64,000 nt of DNA from Arcuatula senhousia (Eukaryota > Mollusca > Bivalvia > Mytilida > Mytilidae), in assembly GCA_963971305.1 (NCBI GenBank), contig OZ020313.1, forward strand, positions 24,468,602 through 24,532,601, in the 5' to 3' direction. The notes under the pieces were generated by a model. That model was not told the origin of the DNA, did no database searches, and saw only the letters and a program-made list of their open reading frames with translations. Numbering within the stretch: position 1 is the stretch's first letter; each line of letters begins with the position of its first letter. The translations under genes and the position numbers were made by a program. Positions 55,345-64,000 of this stretch are shown one piece after another.

Positions 55345-55940
55345 TTAGGTTCTAAAATTTGAATTTATATCTCGAAATTGAATCATTAGGAAGACTATTA
55401 CAAAGCTCTTTGACAAACGTGATGACTTGAACTTTCCGTCATCGACTTTCCCTTTTGTGTAGCAACATTCCATCCGCTGCCTATGAAGTATACCTATCAC
55501 AACTGAGCTTAAGGGGAGCATTGTAACTTCCTTGATAGAGCGTCGCGACGTCGGACAAATTGTTAACATAGCGTCATGTTGTTCCAAGGTTATAGTCGTC
55601 ATTCATGAAATTTTACAGAAGACATCTTGTGCTTGTAGACAAATACGGGATTTCTATCTCTTAGATGAGTGCAGATGTTGGTTTGGATTGTTATCCTTAC
55701 CAGATTTTACCCACTCTAAATCTACCGTTGGCGATGCAACTGGTGTGCTTTAGCAGGCAGGAACTGCTTACTCTTCCGGAGCCTTAAGTACATTCTAAAT
55801 TACGTTGCTGATAGCGGTTGGGTTGTTATATATGTGTTTTTTTTGTTTTGTTGTGATTTTGTGTCTACCGGTTTCGTCTTTGTCTTTTTTTAGGGTTTAT
55901 GATAATTGATTGCCATTTTGGTACACCATTGCTTCGTTCG
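55345..55940 (+). pseudogene. Penelope-like element, decayed 3' part
   Basis: It keeps in order nucleotide blocks of the element at 62850-63430: tatctcgaaattga, ggaagact, aagctct.tgacaaacgtgatgactt, caacattccatccgct, ttgttccaaggt, gagtgcagatgttggttt, then the 3' tail (cttactcttccggagcc, accggtttcgtctttg). Multiple frameshifts prevent translation. Confidence 0.7.
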
Positions 55941-56327
55941 GAAAATGTGATTAACAGACATTGGCCACTTGTTAAAGAACTCAATGATCCACATCAGAAA
56001 TTTAATTAGTTACTTTAACATTTTAATAAGTTTACAACCACATAAACTTTTAATGTTTTAAAATAAGACGTGTCTATATGCAATCTGAAGACCCTTCTTA
56101 GTTTTAAGTCATGTTCTATCAGCTCTCGTTGTCTAATTTCGGTCTAAAAATTTGACTTTGTTAGCGTCTTAAGACCAATTTTAGGATACTTTCGAAAACA
56201 ACCTCTTGGTAATTTGTAGACATCGTATGTTATACAATATGAGCTGTTCGTTTCAACTGAAAATAATGCTTGTTTTACTTAAATAATCAACTATAATTTA
56301 GTGCCAAATAGACTAACTTATTGAGGA

Positions 56328-56507
56328 GAATACAGTCAAACCTGCCTTAAAGGGCACTTGTATACAGCAATTCACTGCCTGTTAAGAGCACCTCAAAAAT
56401 ATCCCTTTTATGAACAATACATTTATGTAAAGGGCACTTGCTTATGAAGGGCATGATTTTGTCGTCCCATGTCTGCCCTTTATATACAGGTTTGACAGTA
56501 TTTCCCT
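56328..56507. repeat. MITE-like repeat with 15-bp TIRs
   Basis: atacagtcaaacctg is mirrored by caggtttgacagtat (one mismatch). The interior repeats aaagggcacttg. There is no ORF. Confidence 0.6.
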
Positions 56508-57144
56508 TTTCCCGCCTAGAACATGTTTCAGCATCTGTATCGATTACCGATATCCAATAGAATTCCTTCATACACAGCTTTGTTTACATTCCTATTCCAT
56601 CGTATTGATGTCATGAAACTATAACACAACCGGATATGGAATCAAACAGCATGTAAAAGATGTCTTTAGGCGAAGATCTCATAGACCTGACCTTTTAATG
56701 TGTGACATTTCAGAAATAGGGATTCTACAGAATAAATTGGTAAATATAATGCTCATAATTATAGCTTAGAAATGATACAATAATCAATTTTCTGGTTTAT
56801 TTTTTTCTTCTTATTAGTCTGCTTCGAAGATCGATGGCATTGTTAGTTGACATGGAGCGTATTGGGTCAATCATTGTTTATTTTCAATAATCGATACCAT
56901 AGACAATGGATAATCATTAAATGTATGAATAATGTAATTTACAATTTTAAACAATGAAACGATCATATTTGCTTTTTCATCCATATTTGTAATTAAGTTG
57001 CTTTTGAACTAAAAGTGTTAAATGTTTGCTTTCATTTGGTAAGGATCTAAATGGCTTTTAAACTTGACATACACGTGTATTTATAATGAAAATCTTTATT
57101 TAAAGATGTTGAGCATGATTGCAAATATTAGATGCATTATTATA

Positions 57145-57362
57145 CCCCCGCTTCGAAGAATTTTACATTACTGGTCAATTGTTGAAAATTTTCGTAACAT
57201 TTTTCGCAGCAACTACATATCACATTGACTTGAGAAAGGGTATTTGAGTTCAGTCGTGAGTATCGAAATTAGGTCTGTCGGATATCTACCTCCTGTTTAC
57301 CGACAAAGTTAATTTTAGGGGTAGCGGGGGTATACTGAGTGAGCTGTAGCTCACAGATTCCT
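57145..57362 (-). repeat. Family A element, short reverse copy
   Basis: cccccgcttcgaagaatttt at the left, aggggtagcgggggtatact and gagctgtagctcacag at the right: the reverse complement of the ends of 6535-6975, with only one interior unit. Confidence 0.6.
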
Positions 57363-57598
57363 TGATTAACTAGTCTTTTATTTTAAATTTCAAATAGAGA
57401 TGCTGAAGACCGTTAACAGAATTATAAGATGAAAGCAACACAAAAACTTAAAGATATGACAAAAGTGAACAAGAACTAAAAGTATTTATTTCTGACGAAT
57501 ATAGAGTGTGAAAGAAATGCGCTAAAACATAACTGCCATATTTGTATGTTTTGCTTGTATATAAAGTGTGATGTTTTTATGAAAACTCTCAAACGAAA

Positions 57599-59028
57599 AT
57601 GAAAAAAGAGGGTGTAAAAGATTCAAATGAAGCTACTTACAAAATTGAACCAAAAGAGGGTGAAAATGGACAGCAACCAGATCACTCCAATGGTACTGAC
57701 AATTCTATTAATATCAGCAGTTCTGACCAATCACCAAGCAATAAAAGAAAACAAACTTCAACTAACCCGTTAGATTCAGTAGACCAAAACAGTGACTCGA
57801 ACAAGTCACCTTTACAACAGAGTTATCCAACGGAAGAGGCCTCAGAATTTAGCAATACTAATAGGCCACCTTCAACAATTCAGTTAGAGTCAGTAGACCA
57901 AAACAATGAAACGAACAATTCACCTTTACAACAATGCAATCCAGTGGGAGATGCTTCAGAATTTAGCAATACCAGTAGGCCACCTTCAACAATTCAGTTC
58001 GACTTAGCAGACCAAACCAATGAAACGAACAATTCACCCTTACAACAATGCAATCAAATGGAAGAGACCTCGGATATAGGTGACGAGTATGAGGAATCTG
58101 AAAACGAGTCGCACGAAAATGAACCTTTCATTGCCACGGTTTATTCTTGTGAAGCCTGTGGCTGGACACCAAACATGGAGAAATGTAGTGTTCATAGATC
58201 TTTCCAAACAGGATTTTCAAATGGTGTATACCAATACCAGGGTATTATGCCAAGTCAGATTCACGGGTATTCTAACTATACGCATTACGGGTACGTTGAA
58301 GGTCAAAGGCCGGTGTATCCCAGTAACCCACAACAGAATATGCTAAATATGCAATATAATCCCGTCACCAACCAAGTTAGAGCTGTGCCTTCCGGCGAAA
58401 ACAATCAGGTATGAATTACCCTTGTAAAATTTTAGGTCAAGAATTCGGTTTTTTTACAGTTAAAAAATCATATAAAATTTTACTAAATAATGAATTCAAA
58501 TGATCATGTGTACATGCATATTTAGTTCTTTCTAAAGGACAGTACTTTTAGAATTTCAAGTAGCAAAGAGATACCTATGGGTCATTCTAATGTCAAATAC
58601 AAAAGTTCAAAAGGGCAGACAAAAACCAGTAAACGGCACAAAGAAACAAGACAAAATAAAAACACACAAAAACAATCAAATATCAATCAAAAACGCTAGC
58701 TAAAGTAGTTACTGTAACGAAAATGAACTGAGGTTCTCCGGAAGAGCTACCAGTTCTGTATGTTTTGGTACACCCGTTGCGTTGCGTTGCCAATGGTCAT
58801 TTCAGCGTGCCAGCGTGAAACGAACCTTTTATATATATTATTATGTACAAAATGATTAATTTCAATGTACATGTGATTAATTTCAAACATTTTTGTGTTC
58901 TTTTTTCCCAGACAATTGAAAGCCTGATGACTACAGTACAGAAGATGCGGCGACGAACATTTTGTCTGACCATACTTGTGATATTATTTGGATTTGCTGT
59001 TGTGACGTTATCAATTCTCATGTCCTGA
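57599..59028 (+). CDS. Unrecognised tail-anchored membrane protein with 38-residue repeats, two exons
   Basis: Exons 57599-58408 and 58912-59028 join in phase 0 to 309 codons, 308 residues plus TGA. The N-terminal half is hydrophilic and low-complexity (Asn, Ser, Gln, Glu). It has two full 38-residue repeats (58-95 and 96-133) and a partial third (134-159), each carrying SVDQN..NNSPLQQC and ASEFSNT.RPPSTIQ. An acidic stretch (DEYEESENESHE) and a possible metal-binding CEACGW..KCSVH follow, then a Tyr/Pro/Gln-rich segment. Exon 2 ends with MRRR and one hydrophobic helix (TILVILFGFAVVTLSILMS), so the protein is probably tail-anchored with the bulk in the cytosol. The first ATG is used; in-frame stops precede it. 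No family is recognised. Confidence 0.72.
57770..58066 (+). repeat. 114-bp coding tandem repeat, about 2.6 units
   Basis: Units start at 57770, 57884 and 57998. Units 1 and 2 are strongly similar, including ggccaccttcaacaattcag at their ends; unit 3 loses similarity after about 70 bases. The unit is a multiple of three, so copy number can vary without frameshift. Confidence 0.8.
58568..58815 (-). repeat. Penelope-like 3' tail, solo copy, inverted
   Basis: agcaaagagatacctatggg, tcattctaatgtcaaat, aagggcagacaaaaaccagt, gaggttctccggaagagc and acacccgttgcgttgcgttg, in the single intron of the tail-anchored gene. Confidence 0.7.
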
Positions 59029-59318
59029 TATATTTATTTATTTGTTAGTTTATCCATTTCATTTATCTATTGAAATACACAGATAGATATTATTGGTCCT
59101 AGCTTTTCATAGACATATAATTTAATTTGGTATGTAACGCTCAATTTGATTGGTTGGACCAACCCATGTTATTTTGTAAAATATATGGTTTGGTCTTCTG
59201 ACGTCACTATCATCTTCATCCGCCACGGCATTTTCGAAATAGTCCCTATGATTTTTTGTTGTTGAATATAATATAAATCTAACGAAATTAAATTAAAGTT
59301 TGTTTTTGCCTACAAAAA
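59029..59318. other. 3' flank of tail-anchored gene
   Basis: AT-rich sequence that should include the 3' UTR. I see no exact AATAAA before 59300 and no other feature. Confidence 0.4.
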
Positions 59319-60076
59319 CAATGTCTCCCCCCGTTTCCCCAAAAAGTTATCAGTTCAAAGGACCATAACTCCCACAAACATTTGAGAATCAAAATTTTCT
59401 GTTCATATGCACAACTACATATGATGTTCTTCCTATATACCAAGTTTCATTGAATTCGGTTCAGTAGTTTCAGAGGAGTTGTGCTGACAAGATGATACAT
59501 TATGGATTTTCAGCAATTTTATAAGTTCAAAGGGCCGTAACTCCTACAAAAATTTGAGGATCAAAATTTCCTGGTAACATGCACAACTACATATGGTGTC
59601 CTTCCTATATACCAAGTTTCGTTGAATTCGGTTCAGTAGTTTCAGAGGCGTTGCGCTGACAAGATGATAAATGAGGATTTTCAGAAATTTTCTAAGTTCA
59701 AAGGGCCGTTACTCCTACAAAAATTTGAGGATCAAAATTTCCTGGTAATATGCACAATTACATATAGTGTCCTTCCTATATACCAAGTTTCATTGAATTC
59801 GGTTCAGTAGTTTCAGAGGAGTTGCGCTGACAAAATGATAAATGAGGATTTTCAGCAATTTTCTAAGTTCAAAGGGCCATAACTCCCACAAAAATTTGAG
59901 GATCAAAATTTCCTGGTAATATGCACAACTACATATGGTGTCCTTCCTATATACCAAGTTTCGTTGAATTCGGTTCAGTAGTTTTAGAGGAGTTGCGCTG
60001 ACAAACTTTGTGACGGACAGACGGACGGACACGACAAAAACAATATATCTCCCCACAAAAGTGGGGGGGAGACACA
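59319..60076 (+). repeat. Four-unit tandem element with GACGGACGG block (family C)
   Basis: It starts atgtctccccccgtttcccc and ends gtgggggggagacacaatt, a short inverted pair. Between are four 170-171-bp units starting near 59353, 59524, 59694 and 59865, each with aagttcaaagggccgtaact, ttgaggatcaaaatttcctg, cttcctatataccaagtttc and ggttcagtagtttcagagg. Then gacggacagacggacggaca. Confidence 0.8.
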
Positions 60077-60082
60077 ATTATA

Positions 60083-60297
60083 AGGAATGACTTAATAGTT
60101 GGTCATTTTATACGGGTATAAAATGGGTAGGGTCGCTATACGCTTAATAAAGCGCTACTTTAATAGTTGGTCATTTTATAGGGATATAAAATATTTTATA
60201 GGGATATAAAATGGGTAGGATCGTTTTACGCTCTACATAAAGCGCTTCCTACCCATTTTATACCCGTATAAAATGACCAACTATTAAAGTCACTCCT
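60083..60297. mobile_element. Palindromic MITE with TA target site, 215 bp
   Basis: AGGAATGACTTAATAGTTGG is mirrored by ccaactattaaagtcactcct; the arms continue through gtcattttatacgggtataa and aaatgggtagg. TA flanks both ends (60081-60082, 60298-60299), as for mariner-like insertions. An extra partial arm copy lies in the middle (60151-60195). Confidence 0.7.
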
Positions 60298-60464
60298 TAA
60301 ATAATTATGATAAAAAAGGATGGATAACTACAAAATGAATGTAATAACACAACTACCGAACAGGTGCGATCAATCTCATATGTCCAAGAAAAGACAAAAC
60401 AAGCCGCAAAGCCACACCGGAGAAATTGAAGATCGCAACGGTCCTGACTTGATAAATGCAAATA

Positions 60465-61950
60465 GAAACAAGAGGCTCAGGCTTCAACGACTGATGGAAT
60501 GAAAATTATTTGGAGTACCTAAGGTGAAAAACTCAAATAAATGATCATCATACAATTTCCACCTTACAATGAAGGCCTTTGTAGAGTACATATAACCAAA
60601 CATTCAAGCAAACAAAAGCTTTTCTTAATCTGCAGGGCAATACACCATAATTTGACAATTAGGGGCCATAACTTTTACAGGGGGTCGTCTGACAGCTTCA
60701 GCCACATGGATATGTTTGAAGAGCTAAATGAACTGAAGATTAAAGCAATCAATATTATTTCTCTTTCTGTAACAGCTTTCATTCTATAGGTCAAAAACGC
60801 GGAAGAACACTATGTTTCACCTTTAAAAGACAATTTCCTCTATAAGGGGTAATCTGACAATTTTGACCCTGAAATCATTTTGTGTAGATCTTAATGAGTT
60901 TCACTATTCTCCAATGCTAACTATTCCTCTAGCACTTACAGTTTTCAAGATACAGCCCCATGAGATGAGAGGTTACTCCTTGAAATATCGATATATAGCA
61001 TATCCAAATTAACCGTTTATACCCGCATTTTGGTATTTGTAATTCCCAAAAACTGTGAAAATGGTCAATTTTGACAATTAAGGGGAAATAACTCCTATAA
61101 GGAGTCGTCCCCCAACGTTGACTCAATGAAAAGTTTTGTAGAGCTTTTGATGCTAAAGAAAGTGAGTTGCTTCGGATTTTCTCTATTTCTTATACTTTTT
61201 GAGCTAGAAGCTAAAAACTATGGTCTGACTCTCCCCTGTTCTATTTTTAGCAAAGGCGGCCATGTAGGTTAGGCGTGTGCACAAATTTCACAAACTTGGT
61301 AGAGGACATCATAAAGATTAAGTGTGCAAACCTTCAAAGCAATCCCTTCAGTAGTTTCAGAGATGAATATATTTTTTTTAAATCAGTTAAAATTGATAGA
61401 AGAAAACAGTTAAAGGGGGATTACTCTTAGACAGTTAATCTGACAATTTTGACCCCGAAATCATTTTTTGTAGATCTAAATGAGCTTAGCACTTCTGTAA
61501 TACTAGCTTTTCCTCTAGCACTAATGGTTTTCAGGATATAGTCCAAAAACTGCAAAAATGGTCAATTTTAACATTTAAGGGGAGACAGTTCCTATAAGGA
61601 GTCGTTCCACGACTTCGACTCAATGAAGAGAATTGTAGAACTTTTGATGCTGAAAGAGATAGGTAGCTTCAGGTTTTCTCTATCTCTTATATTTTGTGAG
61701 CTATAAGCCAAAAACAATAGTCTGACAAACCCCTGTTCTATTTTAGGCAACATCAGCCATCTTGGTTGGTCAGCGTGCTACATTTCACAAACTTGCGGTA
61801 GATTACATCCTAAACATCAAATGTACACATTTTCAAAGCAATCCCTTCAGTGGTTTCAGAGAAGAAGATCGTTGAAGAAAAGGTAACGACGAAAGACGGA
61901 CGACGGACGCCAGACGATGACAAAAGCTCACATGAACCTTCCGGTTGTAC
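60465..61950 (-). repeat. GCTCA-GCCTCTTG family element (copy 4), inverted
   Basis: caagaggctcaggcttcaac at the left is the reversed 3' end; gacggacgacggacgccaga and aaaagctcacatgaacctt at the right are the reversed 5' end. It is longer than the other copies, with at least two extra interior units (cctataaggagtcgt, gtcaattttgacaattaagg). The Penelope-like element abuts its right end. Confidence 0.7.
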
Positions 61951-61959
61951 CAGCAATAG

Positions 61960-63430
61960 CACCACATACACAGCTACAACACTGTCCAAAGAAGAAATTA
62001 TTGACAATCACAAATCTGTCATTTCCATCTTCGGGCTCTCTTTTGGTGCTGACAATGATGACATTCCATCCCTGTATTGGATTCCTAAATTACATAAAAA
62101 TCCATACAAACAGCGCTTCATTGCAGGGTCATCAAAATGTACCACTAAACCTCTTTCAGTTCTGTTGTGTTCAATACTACATATAACAGCATTAAAATCC
62201 GGCCTCCAGAAATATTACGATTCTTGTTATTGTAAAAATGGTGTCGATCAAATGTGGATCCTGAAAAATTCGAAAGAACTATTGGAGATTCTTAACTCGA
62301 AATCAGTTTCATCTTGCAACAGCATCAAACCTTTCGACTTCTCCACTCTTTACACTTCTATTTCACATGAACAACTCAAATCACGATTGGCACAGCTGAT
62401 TAAACGCAGCTTTTTCAAAAAGAATGGAAAACGCAGGTACAAATATTTGGTAGTCGATTACAGTAAGACTTACTTTGTCATCAATGAGTCTAAGAAAAAG
62501 AACAAAAATACAGAAGACCAAATAGTCGACATGCTCAATTTTCTTATCGACAACATATTTGTTCAGTTTGGTGGACGTGGTTTTTAGCAAAGAATAGGGA
62601 TTCCAATGGGTACTTATTGCGCACCTTTGCTTGCTGATTTGTTTCTACATTCATTTGAAGCAGACTTCATACAATATCTTCTAGACAAAAAAGATCGTAG
62701 ACTAGCACTCTCATTTAACCTAACTGATCGTTATATTGATGATGTCCTTTCACTATAATGACTTTCTCCATCACATATATCCCCACGATCTTGAATAAAA
62801 GACACAACGAATTCTATGAAGTTTGCTTCATATTTAGATCTACATCTCGAAATTGACTCTCAAGGAAGACTTTCAACAAAGCTCTATGACAAACGTGATG
62901 ACTTCAACTTTCCAATCGTCAACTTCCCCTTGTTGTGAAGCAACATTCCGTCCGCTCCTGCTTATGGAGTCTTCGTATCACATTTGATTCGTTACTCCAG
63001 AGCTTGTGGAAATTACATCGATTTCCTTGGTAGAGGATCACGTTTGACACAGAAATTGCTGACACAGGGTTATGTTGCTCCAAGGTTGCTGCCTTCACTC
63101 AATAAATTTTACGATAGACACCGTGCACTCGTTTTCTATCTCTCAAATGAGTGCAGATGTTGGTTTATGTTGTCTTCCTTTACCGGATTTGACACACTGA
63201 ATTGGAAATAAGCAACACGACGGGTATGATATAGCAGACAGAAACCGCTTACTCTTTCGGAGCTCCTGAGTTCACTCATGTTACGACTTGCGTTCGCGTT
63301 GTTGATTTCCGTTCGGTTGATTTTGTGTTTTATGTTTCTTCGTGCTGTTCTTGTTCGTGTTTACCGGTTTGCCCGTTCGGACTTTTGACACTCGAATGCC
63401 CCATTGGTGCCTCTTTGACTCTCTATATAG
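61960..63430 (+). pseudogene. Penelope-like retroelement, reverse transcriptase with stops
   Basis: From about 61983 the frame encodes SLYWIPKLHKNPYKQRFIAG and SKCTTKPLS, DFSTLYTSISHEQ, then FLIDNIFVQFGG, all typical of Penelope-like reverse transcriptases. A TAG at 62585 interrupts it. After that GIPMGTYCAPLLADLF and the catalytic YIDDVLSL remain, followed by further stops, then QGYVAPRLL and ECRCW blocks to about 63210 and a 3' tail to 63430. It is therefore inactive. The first about 35 codons of the Met-initiated frame (from 61850) belong to the neighbouring repeat. No GIY-YIG endonuclease is seen. Confidence 0.82.
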
Positions 63431-63439
63431 CATAAATCC

Positions 63440-63632
63440 ATCTTCAGAATATTTTTTTTTCTTAACCTTTGCTGCCAAATTTTTTTGTCATCAAAAATCA
63501 TATTCAAAATATTTTTTAGGAAAAAAACATTTTCAAAATATTTTTTAGGAAAAAAACATTTTCAAAATATTTTTTTTAAGAAAAAAAAAACAAGGGCCCC
63601 CCTTCAAGTTAAATGGTCGGTCACTAAAGTCG
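63440..63632. repeat. Harbinger-type MITE copy with eroded ends
   Basis: It repeats aaaatattttttaggaaaaa units and ends ccccccttcaagttaaatgg then tcggtcacta, matching the right end of 42163-42417. The left terminus is not recognisable. Confidence 0.55.
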
Positions 63633-64000
63633 CCATGTTCACAGGAGAGAAAATTCTGCAAGTTCTTTGCTTTCATTTCGATGACGTTTCACTACTGTGA
63701 ATCGCATTTTTAGCCATAAGTCCGTTACATGCTTATCTGACAAAGCAATCCAGTCATGTACGGGCCTGCGTCACCGTAACGTATATTTTCAACGACATGC
63801 TGAACTTTTCAAATTCTTTCAAAACAGGAGGTGAACATTTAATATACCTGTACATGTATCATGTATATTCTCAATATGAAAACTGTATATTGACATGCTT
63901 AATTTGAAATACAGATAACACACAATTTTGCGTGGGAACGCACTAGGCGTTTAATGCTTCCATAACAAAAGTTGCAGATACAAATTTAACTTTATACCAA
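63633..64000. other. Right-edge sequence without recognised feature
   Basis: About 370 bases of AT-rich DNA; I see no exon or repeat that I can name. Confidence 0.4.

Larger units (their letters stand above)
54288..57598. other. Spacer between M13-like gene and tail-anchored protein gene
   Basis: It contains the M13-like 3' UTR, a decayed Penelope-like copy (55345-55940), a MITE-like repeat (56328-56507) and a reverse family A element (57145-57362). I see no further gene or clear promoter motif. Confidence 0.55.

Overview
The window is animal nuclear DNA: intron-rich, AT-rich and dense in short interspersed repeats. Several repeat modules look like ones abundant in marine mussel (Mytilus-type bivalve) genomes; that assignment comes from memory of those repeats and of gene families, not from a search. 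I see no rRNA, tRNA, CRISPR array or bacterial gene organisation.

Four protein-coding genes can be built exon by exon, with GT-AG introns and reading phase that closes exactly. (1) Minus strand, 15019 down past the left edge: a homologue of fibrous sheath-interacting protein 2 (FSIP2), 12 exons visible, 1,815 codons so far, ending in a giant exon of more than 4 kb. (2) Plus strand, 16825-36427: a 517-residue type I membrane receptor with six 8-cysteine EGF modules and a tyrosine-rich tail (MEGF10/Draper/SREC type), 12 exons. (3) Plus strand, 39250-54287: a 764-residue type II membrane protein of the neprilysin (M13) family, 14 exons, in which the zinc-protease motif HExxH has become HYLLH; it is predicted to be a pseudoenzyme. 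(4) Plus strand, 57599-59028: a two-exon gene for a 308-residue, probably tail-anchored protein with 38-residue tandem repeats, which I do not recognise.

The rest is mostly mobile DNA in introns and spacers. An internally deleted Polinton/Maverick element (29775-32987) has about 870-bp inverted repeats, a perfect 6-bp target duplication and telomere-like repeats inside each arm. A 618-bp solo LTR sits inside a tandem-repeat element. A Penelope-like reverse transcriptase lies near the right end, with many 5'-truncated relatives elsewhere. There are several MITEs with clear terminal repeats (TTAA, TTA, TA and 6-bp target duplications), a hairpin element in two states of decay, and four copies of a roughly 1-kb family. 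Several structurally different repeat families share one short core, a 'gtttcagaggag' block followed by a GACGGACGG run.

Genes 1 and 2 are head to head about 1.8 kb apart; genes 2, 3 and 4 run in the same direction. Nothing indicates that the four act in one pathway. FSIP2 points to sperm flagella, gene 2 to particle recognition or engulfment, and gene 3 to a non-catalytic ectodomain.
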